In this document: positions 33,695 through 46,267 of the stretch, in pieces
Numbering within the stretch: the stretch's first letter is position 1
How the letters are laid out: the number at the start of each line of letters is the position of its first letter
Assembly: GCA_032988165.1 (NCBI GenBank)
Contig: JANTQF010000184.1
Location: 1 to 64,000, forward strand
DNA from: Emmonsiellopsis sp. PD_33
Lineage: Eukaryota; Ascomycota; Eurotiomycetes; Onygenales; Ajellomycetaceae
DNA length: 64,000 bases
Reading direction: 5' to 3'
Notes under the pieces: generated by a model
Databases searched by the model: none
Told to the model about the DNA's origin: nothing
What the model saw: the letters and a program-made list of their open reading frames with translations, nothing else
Translations under genes and position numbers: made by a program

Positions 33695-36600
33695 TTCTTC
33701 GTTGAGTTGGTTTTCTTGCTCTTCTGGTTGTTGTGTTTTCTTTCCGTCTATTTCAACTCAAGGTTCAGCGCTGGTTAGTTAATCAATTAGCGGATAAAAA
33801 CTGGACACACCGCGAAAGGCCTCAGAATGGACTCCAGAACCATTGCCTGGCTGACCGAGAGACGAGGAAACCTACCTCAATAATCAGGTACAAAGTTTGT
33901 ATAGCTAAATAGCCGCGAGGGAAACTTCCAGTCCGACTGCGAAGCGAACACGTTTGATTTATATCATGAGGAGAAATGGAAAGTTAATTTAGAGAATATA
34001 TATTCCAGGTCTCGATCCCTCCCGCGATGGTAGTCTCTTTGGCAACCCCTCCACAGGAATTTCCGGCATTGGTATCGGGGGTGGTGTTGGGCTGCCCGGG
34101 CCAGTCTGTCCGTTGATCCGGTTAATCTGGCTAAATACCCCACCATGTCTGCAGCGTCGATGATGAAATACTTCCGTTATCCAAATTCTTGTTTTCAAGC
34201 TTCACACCTTTTAGCACTCTCTGCCTATGAGTTCTCTTCTAAACTTAAAGAGGCGTGGCAATTCTGGTCCACCATGGCATACTGTGTTAGAAGCCGGCAA
34301 ATTGTATATCTGAACAAGATATCTGCTCATGGCCTTGGCGCGGGGCAGATATTCGCCATCCCTAAAATATTACCCTGCATCAACCCAGAAAACACGGCGT
34401 CATTGATAGATCGATCTAACATCGACACGGGAACTTCTAGTAGAAGGATCAATGGAAGAATGGCGGAAGAGCGCATTCTCCATCCAGGACTCAAGCCAAC
34501 GGACTGTCCGCTCCCAGTTTGTATTAGGGGCGATGCGCCTCATTCCAGGCTTTCCAGGGGAGCATGAAGTGCCGACGCCAGTGACGAGATTCGATCGGAG
34601 GCCTAGGCATCACTGACAATATCATGCACGGAATAGTATTGCCTTTCAAAATGGAATAATATGATAAAAAAAAAACATACGAAAGCCCGGATTCGCTGGT
34701 GGTCACCCACCCAACTACTAACAGGCCGGCGAGTGGCTTGAGTACGGCTGAGCGGACGGGAAGCCCTATTTTCCACTCCCTATGTTCGTATGTGGGAGCC
34801 CAATGCTTTTGCTAGGTATATCTACGTGAAGACGGGTTGCGTTTTCCGACCATAGGTATCACGAACTCTCAACCCCTGGTGTCTTGTTCAACTTTGATTC
34901 ATCGTACAGTAAAGATCAACAACGGATATTACTAGTGACGCCGTGCTAAATCAACTTCCGCTGGGGTGCCGCCTGGGCGCTGGTACCTGCATATGAATAA
35001 CTTCCACTCAAACGACCAAAAGCATCATCCCGCTGCGCCTCAAACTTCCATACGGAGTACTATCTCACTCGACTCCAAAGTGTGTGATTATTCGATGACC
35101 ATTTTAGGCCTAGGTGCATAAGGGTAACTGCCGATAGCGGGGTCATGAGCCTCTGAAAAAAACAATGCGCAGCGGAGACCGACGATCCATGTTCAACACG
35201 GGCGCATCCGCGTCATGGCTTCTTCACTTGGAGCTTGGTGTTCCCTTCTCCGCCCCGGTGGCAAATAATACTGATACCCATACTAACCATGCAGCCATTA
35301 CCTACAGGCTACTGCAAGGCGGGAGCAGATCATCGGCTGATGGCTCGAGTTTAATAGGCAGTACCCTGTGGGGAAGCTCGCTGAAGAAATCCATGCCATG
35401 CGTGAAACCCCCACAGCTCTGGGCACTTCCATTGGCATATCCACTACTTATAATGTGTAATATAATGTGTAACCTAATAATTGGAAGTACTATCTCGATT
35501 TTATCTGCTATTTTTTCAAGGAAAACAGCCGGTAGATCGGGAGGTGGTACAGATTACATCACGGCATTAAGGTTAAATTTTAGGGTTTGGCGGCTCTTTT
35601 AACCTTATTTCCGCTACATCCCACCTGAGTCAAGCCGCAAGCGTGCGCCATTCATCAGACTTACCTTGGATTTCCACGAGTCCATGGTAGACAGTGCGTC
35701 AAGAAATGATGTCAACATCTCCCATTCTTTTTGTCGTTCTTCTTATAAATATGGCAAACGGGCGGTATTGTTATACAAACGGACTGGGGAACAAGTCTAT
35801 CTTTGGCTGGCGGCGATGAATTGATGAACAGAGCTGCTAGCGGGAGCGAAGAGGTAAAGCTAAGCGCATAATCATCGTCCACATCCACACATGGAGACAG
35901 TTCTAACGGATGGTATGATTTAGGTATCTGAAGTTTCAGGGCAAAATTTTGCCTGTGGATATGATAGCGTCGTAAAGGGATGAGGTGGCAACAGAATACA
36001 GCTCGTGATAAGGACTCGGAGGGATTCTTGCCGGTAAGAACGACCAGGATGGACGGGCGATTCGCAAGCAGAAAACCCTCGAGTACAAGAAATATCGGAA
36101 CTCAACATTGGTTACTCAAGAATGTCGCTTTACTAATTAATGCAACATGCAGATCATTATGTGCTTCGGACCAAGCATTTGATATGCGCCGATATGCAGG
36201 GACCTTTGTCATATCCCACGGCTGCAGCCAGCTAATTCCAACCTCATTTGCCAGTTGGACATGGGGGCAGCCCCAGGACGGTACACACCGAGTAACACTC
36301 CCGTCCCGCTACCTACGAGGCAGATTAAGGTCCCACTCAAACAAAAATCTCGGGATGGAAGCGGAGGTATGAGCGCGGCGTCAGTCTGGAACCAACTGTA
36401 TGGGGAACATCTGTTCCATAGAGTTTACGCACGGCAACTGACGGCAATCGATCACCTAATTTACATGACAAATTGTAGGCCATCTTTATGGTGCAGCCTC
36501 CTCTGCATAATACCCACGGAGCATCGCAGGCGGAATAGGCTGAGGGTTGAGGCGGGATCCTTGCTATTTCGGAGGTCCGAAATCCGAACAATCTTCCAGG

Positions 36601-39600
36601 GTGATGTCGGCCATCAAGGTGAACGGCAGAAAGCTTAATGCGTGGCCATGACTGGGGGCGGATGTGAATCTGCTGGATGATGATGAGCCATCCACGTGCC
36701 AAGCTGTGATTGAGAGAGAAGAGTGAACCTTGATCTGGCACGATGTCACCATCTAAACTCGTCACACACATTTTAAACAAGACGAAGGGGGAGCTCCTCA
36801 TGGTGCAAAAACTCCAGGGGTTCATGCGTTGCTTGTCATCGCTAGTAGCTCTCAATCTCTGGCACAATTATCCCATGCATGAATCCCACCACTGGTTAGT
36901 TTTTATCGAACAAGCTTCTCCGGTACCATCAGTGCTGTTCATTTTGATTGCCTGTCTCACAATCCGTGTTCTCGCTATCCGAGAGAACCAACCGGCTCTT
37001 GTGAAGATTCAATATCTAATAATAATTGCTTTTCTCAAGATGAAAGAGCGAGAACGCACAGGGGCGTTGGTGGCTGGGCGCCTGGAGCTTAGTGCGAACA
37101 ATTCTCTCAGAAGCAAATATCCTTGCCCCTGCCCTTGACGATGCACAACGTCCCGTCCCTTGCACATCATATGGTTAGTCTCCGGAGCACCGTGGTGCCA
37201 GTGACTTGCCATGGCGGTATTCCCAGCCAAGGTCAAGGATACCATCCATAAGAAACAAAATCAGGACAGCATCCTGGATGGGAACGATTGGTGACTCCTT
37301 TGGTTGCAGGGAGTAATGAATTATTATTGCTACAAGGGTTGAGCTTCATGGGCAGATGTGCCTGCTTGCGAGCTAGCTACTCCGTACAGGCTCAGCCTCC
37401 AGCCTCCGAGCTACAGGGCACGGCTGGCGATTTCAGCTGCTGTGGCATCCACCCCCGCGTGTGGGGGTCGCTTTCGCCAGTAAGGCCTAACTTTTTAGGT
37501 AATTCCCCCCTTTTTCCTTGCCCCTAAAAATCCCCAGTCCCTGGCCCCGGAGTGATTAAAAAAAGGTGTTTTATTAGGCTAGTTTCTCATGGCAACTTTA
37601 CAAGCCGCCCCACCCTTACGTGCTGATTATATTTGGAAAGCTTGGGGCCATGGCCCATGATTGATGAGGGATTCCTGTGGGGCCCGTATCCAGGGACCAG
37701 CGGCCACTGGTCAGGCTCAGTGGCTGTGTCGATACTCTGGATTCGTCGTCCGACTACTTTTTCGATGGCCTGAGTTTCTTGCAGGCCCCGATTGTTCCAA
37801 ATATCAAAATTCTCGCAAACGCCTTTGATTTCTATTGTTGATCCGAATTAAAGAATGCGAGATGATCCAGGCCTCAGCTCCGCGGGACCAAGTTCGTGGG
37901 CCACTTTCCGAAGGATGATGATACGAACGGGGGGAGGCTTGAAAAAGATAATCAACCTTGAAACTAGGGACCCCTTCGCTTTCTCGTTGTTCGATGGAAG
38001 GAGTGGAAACATCAACAAACAGGGACTGTGAACATGCCGTTATTTACCAGCTCCACCATGCCCCCTTTCAAGGAAGGGGGACGCTGCTCCCTGTATCTCC
38101 CCCCTGCCACGGGACCCCTCCGGACATCCATCCCATCCTCTTTAACTAAGTTTGGCTAAAAACGGCCGCTATTATCACCACACGGCATAACCAGGCTAGG
38201 AACAGGGTTCGATTGCGGAATCCTGAGAGCTTCTGCCGCGGACGCTATCGATAATGGACGCAGCAATACGCCCGGATATGTCACTTTTGACTTTGAGACC
38301 TATTCAAAATGCCATGCAGCCTGCGACCACCGTCAAGTAACTCATCTTCTTCTGCTCGATGGTTGATTGCCCTATTCGAGACTCGTGCATATCCTGACAT
38401 GCCGGCGCCAGAAACTTCCCTGGCAATATCCATGGATGATTTGTTCGGATCACTTGGAGATTTATCGCAACGCGAGCTTTCGCTCTGCGTCCGCTTACGA
38501 CCTAGAAATCAACCTATTGTTAGATAACAAGTCAGGTTCAAATACAAAGAGATGAACCCATCCACCGTCAGACATGGAGATATGCTAGTGGCATATACCC
38601 CGTCAAGAACTAGTTCGCTCTGGCTTTATGGGAATGAGCCAGGAACAGAATCTCAAGGATGTACCTTGCAGCAAGGTCATTCGTTATCTATCTCTTAGCC
38701 CGGAGTTTTTTGGCATATGCAAGCCTGTTTCCATGCCAGGCCTGCCACATGTACACGCATCCGTGCTTATTGTTAGGTGCAGGCGGCCGCAGACCGGCCT
38801 TCCAAAAGTCCGGGTTTGGGGGCAGGAATTAAACATGCGGCACCTTTCTTGTATATTTTTTTCATTGGCAAACGCTCCAAAGAGCGGCTTCAGAAATTGT
38901 CAGTTCAAAAAGAGTTTCTTTTCCAGTTGCTTGGTCAAATTGAACTAGGAAATGTAAAATGCCTCTGGCCTTCTACAACCACCCTACTTCTTGTGGAAGA
39001 TAAGATACTTCTGGGACGCATGATTATGTAGGAGATTACAACTTCTGTCCGGGTCTACGACACGAGAGTCGATGTCCCGTTTTATGTTGCGAGTCTTCAT
39101 GGTTCTGTTCCTTTAAGAAAAGGCGACAAAGAGAACAGCAAGATTGTTGAACTCTAGTCGAGAATCGCATCCTGATATTCCTCTTTACAATGATAACATG
39201 CCAGACCCATTCAAAGGATTCTTGTCGATTTGTGCTACTGCCTACGAAAACATCCCGATTGCTATTACCCACCTCTTACGCCTGCAATAGCCCATATATC
39301 CAAGATCAACGAAATAGCCACGTCTGCCATGCTACCATCGGCGAATAACAATGGAACTGTTAAACACAAAGTTTCACATAGCGCGATTCCGCCATTTAGC
39401 ATCACCGCTCATAGGCCTACCTACATAATAGAATTTCCGCCCGACTGGGACCAGCACATATTTATCTACTTATATGTCCGAACGTACCGGCGGATTGGAA
39501 CAATATTTCCCAAATATGTTTCCCTACATGGCCACCGTACCACATGCCCCTTCACCGCATAACCAAGCCAACGCAGAGGTTTGACGCCTAGCCTTCCTCG

Positions 39601-41134
39601 AGAGTGCAAAACAAAACAAAAAAACAGAACCACCCCGCTGGGAATATCCTCTTTGTTTCGTCTCCTCACCGGAACCAGGGCTGGATCCCGGAAGTATAAA
39701 AATCTAACTCGCTATGTGGTATCCTGTACTCCATAGGTATGGCCTTTGTTACCAGCCCGTCATCGACGTACCAGCCGGTTCCATGGGAACGGGGGCAGAT
39801 ACAATGCAATGCCAATCATTCCATTCCCGCAAAAAGCTTGAGCTTTTGCCATTTTCGCATTTGCATTTGCATATGCATTGGGTTAACAGGTGTACGGTAG
39901 ATGGTGGGTCCACGTCTGAAGCGAGTGGGGAGGGGGATTCGTGGTGGTGGAAGGTTTTTATTGTGATGAGGAATCGAGAGAATGGGGAGGGGGAGGGGGT
40001 TACCGCGGACTCGGGAATTTCGTATCATTCGACCAATTGGACAAAATAAATAAAAAGCCTCCAAGACGGGGATGTGATGACTGGTGGATACCTTGGCTCG
40101 GGCCCTCATGGAAAGAAAGTTCATGCTATGAACCCGGAAAATTGGCAATGGCGCTCTCACTAAGAAGAGCTTTGGGTTTCCTTCATTTTTGAGCATCTAC
40201 GGAGTATCTAAGACAGACGAATTGCTTAATTCCGAGAACCCAAAAAAACCCCGAGCTCCTCATTCTTGTGTATACCGGATATAGATGGTGCTAAAGCCGT
40301 GAGACGGAGCGTAGACATTCCTCCGACAGCTAGCTAGAGTTGTGTCTATGGGCTACGCTGATGTTTGAGTTAACCCATTTTTTGTTCCCCCAAAATATCG
40401 AGTAACTAAGGAAAGATGGAAGACATAGTTACCGGAACTAAATCCTAGCCGCGTATGTCAAGAAGCATGGGGCATTCGGGAGTTAGGAACAATAAGGGGG
40501 TCTCTCTTCAACATTTAGCAAAATGCCTCCTGAAATAGCTCTATCTTGATAGCTATTAGTTTCTATTCCTTTCTCTCAAAGAAAGAAAGAAGAAAGAAAG
40601 AAAGAAAACACGAAGACACCTGAAAAGGGGAGGGGGGTTAGTAAGTAAATAGGGCTAACACAAAACACCTAGTCACTATTCCATCATATCTATGATGGTT
40701 AGCTATATATATACATCCTCATCATGAAATTCACTGCGGAAAGAAAGACAGGCAAGCAGACGGAAGAAACCAATCCTGAGACCTTAACGTCTTCCAAGCA
40801 AAAGGAACTTTATACTCACCAGCTAGTAACACGTATATGAACTAAAACAATGCGAGGATTGCCCTAGTATACATCCCCTGAACTAGATCAGGGGAGTGAG
40901 TTCCTGCAAGGCTCCGGAGTGTGGAATATATTTGCTGTTCAGATGGGACGGGAGGGCAATGTATGCAACACGTTTCGATATAAAAGATCATGTATTTCAT
41001 AAGATGTCATTCCATGCTGTTATCTATCATACTGCGAGTAGCAAGTAGATAGATCTGATGACAGAAGGGATAAAACCCCAATAGGTAACCCAACCCCCAT
41101 GCCATATATACAAACATCATTTTAGACCAATCCC
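33695..41134. other. 7.4-kb gene-poor accessory stretch
   Basis: I found no gene I can support. Scattered open frames of 60-145 codons (for example 34145..34567, 35165..35602, 36743..37138) have no recognisable domains and no consistent coding pattern. CpG is present, so it is not decayed like the transposons. Several copies of the motif TACGGAGTA/TACTCCGTA lie here (35051, 37378, 40198). An AAAG-type microsatellite sits at about 40577-40608. Decayed genes or non-coding transcripts are possible. Confidence 0.4.
40577..40608 (+). repeat. (AAAG)n-type microsatellite
   Basis: An interrupted AAAG/AAG run follows TCTCTC. It is a simple-sequence tract with no further structure. Confidence 0.8.
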
Positions 41135-42867
41135 TCACAATCTCGTGCCTAGATTAACATGCACCGCCTTCGTCTGCGTATACGCATCCAAACCAGCCTC
41201 ACCCAACTCCCGCCCAATACCGCTCTGCTTCACACCACCAAACGCCACGCGGAAATCAGAATCATTGCTACTATTGATCCAAACCATGCCGGCCTCAATC
41301 TCGCTAGCAACGTAGTGCGCGCGCTCGATATCTTTCGTGAACACCGCCGAGCCAAGACCATATGTGGTATCATTAGCCCTCGTGATAGCTTCTTCCTGGG
41401 TCTTGAAGCTGGCGATGACCACGAAGGGCCCAAAGACCTCCTCACGGTAGATCTTCATGTCATCAGTAACATTCGTGAAGATGGTAGGCTCAATGAAGAA
41501 GCCCTTGCCGCTCCCAACATTCTTGTATGGGACTCCGCCGGCGGCGAGAGTGGCGCCCTCAGCTTTGCCGCTCTCGATGTATGAGAGGACGCGGTCATAT
41601 TGGGCCTTTGTGACTTGGGGTCCTTGGTATGTGTCGTCAGCGAAGGGGTCGCCGACCTTGCTGGTAGTGGCGACGACGCCTTTGAATAGTTCGACGAATT
41701 TGTCGTAGACGGTGTCCTGGACGAGGACGCGCGAGGTAGCGCAGCAAACTTGGCCCATGTTGGACATAATACCCGCGTGGGCCCATTTTGCTGCTTGCTC
41801 CAGGTCGGCATCCTCAAAGACAAGGAGAGGAGACTTTCCTCCAGTCTCAAGGGTGATGTTCTTTAAGGTCCCAGCGGCCATCTTCATGATTTGGCGGCCA
41901 GTGGCGGTAGAACCAGTGAATGCAACCTTGTCAACATCAGGATGGTTCACAATTGCAGCTCCAGCATCCCTTCCGTAGCCATTGAGGATATTCACGACTC
42001 CGGGGGGGAAGCCCGCTTCCTTGATCAAGTTTGCAAGATACAGGATACTGAGGGGAGTCTGCTCAGCAGCCTTGAGAACGACAGTATTGCCGCAAGCCAA
42101 CACAGGGCCTAGTTTCCATGCAGCCATCATAATAGGATAGTTCCAGGGGATGATTTGCCCAACTACGCCAATGGGTTGGCGGAGGGTGTAGGCGAATTTT
42201 TGGGGCGTAGTGGAGATGGTGCTGCCGAAGACCTTATCAGCCCATCCGGCATAGTATCTCAGGGTCTCCACGGATTCCGCGAGGTCGACGTTAAGGGCAT
42301 CGGAGTATGGTTTGCCTGAGTAAAGGATTAACAATGGGTATCGTATATGGCGGGAAACCGAGCAGGGATATTCGTACCGTTGTCCCAGGCATCGATCGTG
42401 GCAAGGGTCTCTTTATGCTGGTCAACAAGCTCCGCGAGCTTCATCATGAGCTTTCCTCTGTCGGTTGCCGAAAGACCCTTCCACGAGGGATCTTTCAGGG
42501 CCTTGCGAGCAGCCTTGACGGCAACATCGACATCGTCGGCGTTTCCAGCGTGCACGGAAGCAATCTCCGACTCGTCACTAAATACCAACAGCATCAGCAG
42601 GGGCCCAAAGCTAGCAGAGCAGGAATCGACTTACGTTGGGTTGATGGAAGAGATCTTCTCACCGGACTTGGAGGCGACGAATTCGTTGTTGATGAACAGA
42701 CCGGTGGGCTGGGTGTACTTGCGGCCGTTCGGCGCAGTAAGCTCTACGGAGAGACCAGACATCCTGGGAACAGTGCTGGAGAAGTATCTGGCGGGGAATG
42801 AAGCTGACCGGACGGAGTGGAGGTGCGAGGGGGGGAGTCTGCACAGGGACAGCGTGCGGGCGAACAT
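41135..42867 (-). CDS. Aldehyde dehydrogenase (NAD(P)+), with presequence-like N-terminus (3 exons)
   Basis: The model joins 42635..42867, 42378..42577 and 41135..42315, and gives 537 residues. The enzyme oxidises aldehydes to acids. The catalytic Glu is in LETGGKSP (about residue 301) and the nucleophile in GQVCCATSR (about Cys335). The cofactor segment IIPWNYPIMMAAWKLGPVLA and the FTGSTATGR loop are present. The end GIGRELGEAGLDAYTQTKAV is typical of cytosolic/mitochondrial class 1/2 enzymes. Residues 1-35 are rich in Arg and Ser and lack acidic residues, like a mitochondrial presequence. A second ATG (residue 36, MSGLSVELTAPNG) corresponds to the usual cytosolic start. Donors GTAAGT and GTACGA and both acceptors keep frame. 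Confidence 0.93.
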
Positions 42868-43313
42868 GGAGAGATATATATAAGCAGCGAGGGGCTGCCC
42901 TTATCAGCGGCCGTATCAAGCACAGTGAGGGGCAGGTCCCAGGGTCCGCCGCGAGTCCGGGTGTGGGCGAGGTACCTGGGCTGCGGGCGATTGTTTGGTG
43001 GCAGCCGCGGTACCGAACCCATCGCGTCCGCCTGCCCGCCCGAGTCTAGCGGCTGCGGGCCCCTGGAGAATTAGGGCTTGGTTAGCACGTGGTGGCCCCC
43101 GCCGTTGCCGGAAAGGGGCAAACCTTCCCGATGGACGATGAGAAATCCTGATGAATGCCGCTATCTTGCTGACGCCGAGCTGCTGTTTGACCAACACCCA
43201 GCCTATCATGATATAATCCGTGTTGTGTCCGACCCGTCCAGCTCCCCGCCTGCTACGGTGCCACCCCCCTCGATTCCTATCCCCTCCCCCGCGCACCGCC
43301 GGCATCCCCCACC
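42868..43313. promoter_or_regulatory. Divergent promoter between aldehyde dehydrogenase and N-methyltransferase
   Basis: This 446-bp GC-rich spacer serves two divergent genes. Apart from the TATA-like element near the aldehyde dehydrogenase start, I recognise no binding site with confidence. Confidence 0.6.
42874..42883 (-). promoter_or_regulatory. TATA-like element abutting the first ATG of the aldehyde dehydrogenase
   Basis: TTATATATAT on the minus strand lies only 7 nt upstream of the first ATG (42867) and about 110 nt upstream of the in-frame ATG at 42762. If it works as a TATA box, initiation would fall downstream of the first ATG and favour the shorter, cytosolic product. Confidence 0.45.
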
Positions 43314-44027
43314 ATGGCCGAGTCAAACGCCGGCACCCAGCCAGACTCGCAGATCGACCATGCGGTTTCAATCAAATACTGGAACGCGGTGTCGCCCACA
43401 GTAGACGGCATGCTGGGCGGCTATCCGCAGATCTCTACCATCGACTTGCGGGGCTCCTCTGCCTTCCTGGCCAAAGTCCGCCGCCTGATCCCGTCCAGCG
43501 GTTCCGGGCCGATCAAGCAAGGAGTCGACTGCGGCGCAGGTATTGGGCGGGTCACTGAGGGATTTTTGAGTCGTGTATGCGAGAGCGTGGATATCGTTGA
43601 GCCCGTTGAAAAATTCGTCGCCGTCCTTAAACGCGGCAAGCCCTACGCCGAAGGAAAGGTCGGAGACATCTACATTACCGGCATTGAGGATTGGAAACCT
43701 ACCAAGACCTACGATCTGATCTGGACCCAGTGGTGCGCGAACCATCTGACCGATGCACAGTTGGTGGAGTTTCTGGTCCGGTGTAAAAGTGCGCTGTCGG
43801 AAACTGGATTGCTGGTCTTCAAGGAAAATACAACGTCGGATAATATCGAGGATCTCTATGACGAGGCGGACAGCACTGTGACCCGGACTGAGGACAAGTT
43901 TGCCACTTTGTTCCAACAGGCTGGCTTCACCCTCCTGCGGACTGAGGAGCAAAGGGGCTTTCCAGTCCGGCTCGGGTTACTCCCTGTCAGATTTTGGGCG
44001 CTGCGGCCACCCACTGCCACGACATGA
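43314..44027 (+). CDS. TAE1: Alpha-N-terminal protein methyltransferase (NTMT1/Tae1 family), single exon
   Basis: A 237-residue uninterrupted frame starts at ATG in a good context (CCACCATGG). The family adds methyl groups to the N-terminal amine of proteins that begin X-Pro-Lys/Arg after Met removal, including ribosomal proteins. The sequence shows the early YWNAVSPTVDGMLGGYPQIS block, the SAM-binding loop VDCGAGIGRVTEGFL (about residues 71-85), DIVEPVEKF, and the substrate-site block DLIWTQWCANHLTD. The late KENTTSDN segment is also present. Length and motif order match the family. It is divergently transcribed from the aldehyde dehydrogenase gene, with no evident functional link. Confidence 0.92.
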   Translation: MAESNAGTQPDSQIDHAVSIKYWNAVSPTVDGMLGGYPQISTIDLRGSSAFLAKVRRLIPSSGSGPIKQGVDCGAGIGRVTEGFLSRVCESVDIVEPVEKFVAVLKRGKPYAEGKVGDIYITGIEDWKPTKTYDLIWTQWCANHLTDAQLVEFLVRCKSALSETGLLVFKENTTSDNIEDLYDEADSTVTRTEDKFATLFQQAGFTLLRTEEQRGFPVRLGLLPVRFWALRPPTATT

Positions 44028-44314
44028 GTGGTTTTCCGCGGTCTCCCAATACGAGATATTGGGCCCGCATCCGCGGAAAGGGAAAGTTGGCTTGCCAAGA
44101 CAGGAGCGGGCGGTGAGGACACTGCCACCAGAAACCAACAGGAATATCCTCCTTCTAAGGACTGACAACTCAATTCTTGATTTATAATAAGCGGGCGAGG
44201 ACAAACGGAAGTGGGAACTGAAAAAACCGCACGCAAAATCCCGCTGCTCCGAACTTTATCATCCATCTCACCAGAGCCCGAGACCACCGTCTATCTTACA
44301 CACGCTCCAGCCTC

Positions 44315-45788
44315 TTACTCCTTCTCAACCAGCCCCATGATAAACTCCCACTCCTTCTCACCTACGGCCGACACACTCAGCCTCGACTGTCTCATCATCT
44401 GCATGTTCTCCAGCGGACCGCCCGGCTTCGCAAGCGACTTGAGATAAGCTAACGTGACTAGCTCCTTGAACTTGCGTCGAAATTCCACATGCACGACTTC
44501 CCATTTGGGATTGTCCCGCTTGGACTTCTCATCGTAGTAGGGGTGGGCCGGGTCGAAGGCGGATTCTTCAGGATGTTTTCATGTTAGGGGCAGTGTCGAA
44601 AAGGTGTGTGCTTAAAGTGGCTTCATATCTCTTTTCTTTTCTTTCTCTTTTTCTTTCTGAATATATGGATGTGCATGGCGGGGGGTTTTATAGACGTAGG
44701 ATTGGCCGTAACATACCATCAATAGAATGTTCCTGAACAATTTCCATAATCCCCGCGATTCCTGGAACCTTGCAGTTTGAATGATAGAAGAATGCCAGGT
44801 CTCCTTTTTTCATTGCGCGCATGTTATTCCGCGCTATTTGGCCATTAAAAGAAGAATAAGCACCTCATCAGTGTCCATGCCCGTCCGTTTCACGTCCAAG
44901 GAGAAGTGTAAAAAAGAAACAATAATAATAATACATACCAGCCGCATTCCGCACCCCTTGATTCCAGCGAGATATACCGCATGTCAGCTTCAGCAAAGAA
45001 CGCAAACCCACAGCAGCAAGAAAGAGATGGTAGAGAAAATCCTCACTCACCATCCCAGGGCTCCGGCTCCTTCGCCTCGCGCAAATCGTCAATGGAGAAC
45101 TTGACATCGACGCCTTTTTCAAATCGAGATTCCGGCTCCGCTTTCATGAGCCAGTAGGATTTGCCTGAGCTTGTTTCCGCTACTGCTTGGGCCTCTGCCT
45201 TTGCCTTTGCGCTGGGTGGTTTGGTGTCTTCAATAATGGGAGCGGCATTGTTCTTAGTCTTGGGAGGTCGCCCGCGTTTCGATGCTGTTGGTGTAGATGT
45301 ATCAGGGACTGTGGGCGGTTGTTAGACGGGGTCTTTTTTTTTTTTTTTTTCCCAAATTGAATAACTCGTGTATGTATATCAGGAGGCCTTGCTTAAATTT
45401 CCAATCATACACGCGTAGGTGAGTGTTAAGAGCGAAACGACGCAAATATTTAGTTCCACACTCGAACCAAAACAAAAGAGCAATCAATTAAATAGGATTA
45501 AGGTAACAGAACAGGATTCACAGCCTAGAAAAAATAAATGAAATGAGCATCCTAACCTTCTACCCCTTTACCCCTTCGCCGAGAAGAACCATTTACCCCT
45601 CCCGTAGCTGCACCTGCGGCTGGTGCTGGTACTACTGCAAGTTGGGACACGCGACTGGCGCGTTTGGGTCGTGATGATGCCGCAGTTTCATTACCATTGG
45701 TGATGCGTGGTTTTTTGGTGCCATCTTGAACGGGGCTATCCACTGCATCATCTGCAGAGACGGCAGACTTGCGCTTTCTGGGAGGCAT
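44315..45788 (-). CDS. EVE-domain (thymocyte nuclear protein 1-like) protein with AT-hook-like N-terminus (5 exons)
   Basis: The model joins 45572..45788, 45051..45308, 44939..44956, 44717..44833 and 44315..44565, and gives 286 residues. The EVE domain binds modified bases in nucleic acid in characterised members. Its blocks are YWLMKAEPESRFEKGVDVKF, then the arginine/asparagine block around RNNMRAMKKGDLAFFYHSN, then GIAGIMEIVQEHSID. The last block begins AFDPAHPYYDEKSK. The N-terminal ~135 residues are basic and disordered, including PPRKRKS and SKRGRPPKTKN, an AT-hook-like core that suggests a nuclear protein. Exon 3 is only 18 nt. The exon 1 donor is ambiguous: GTAAAG at 45571 (used) and GTTAGG at 45556 both keep frame. 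A copia element sits about 480 bp upstream. Confidence 0.85.
45331..45351 (+). repeat. Poly-T tract in intron 1 of the EVE gene
   Basis: A run of about 18 T (A on the coding strand) lies inside the first intron near its 3' end on the minus strand. It is simple sequence. Confidence 0.7.
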
Positions 45789-46262
45789 TGTGGTGGATCC
45801 AGGGGATGGGAGTTGGAGGGAGCTGATGCGTTTTGGCGGTTTTTGATTGGAAAATGGGTACGAGTAGTTTAAGAAGAGGGTTTCTTTTCACTCCATTGGA
45901 GCACGGAAAGCGGGGTAGTTTGCGCGTGGTTAGTTAGGAGAGGGTTGGGGGTGGGATTCAAGTTATTATCTCTGGTGGTAGACTTCGTTTGATTGAATAC
46001 TTCAAGGCTCTGTCAAATGCAATTCAGGGTCGCGATATCACGTGATCAGTCTGACTTCCTCGAGCCCAATTCGGCAATATCCACCACGATCCATCTACGG
46101 ATATTCTATCGCACGTATCTCCATGAGAAGAACCGACCTCCTTGTTGGCTGTTCATTGGCCTTTTTATATAAGATGATTGCTTGGTTGTCTCGTCCTTTT
46201 TTCGCCTTTCTCTTCCATCCTTCGCTTTCAAGTTCCTTTCCCCTCCTCCTCCATGGCGGAGT
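45789..46262. promoter_or_regulatory. Upstream region of the EVE gene, bordering the copia insertion
   Basis: This roughly 475-bp stretch precedes the EVE start on the minus strand and ends at the CCTCA target duplication of the retrotransposon. No gene is present. It is presumably the proximal promoter, cut from more distal sequence by the insertion. Confidence 0.5.
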
Positions 46263-46267
46263 CCTCA

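Noticed and set aside
38190..38230. GGGTTCGATTGC as a possible tRNA B-box
   Set aside because: No A-box, acceptor stem or anticodon arm could be found around it.
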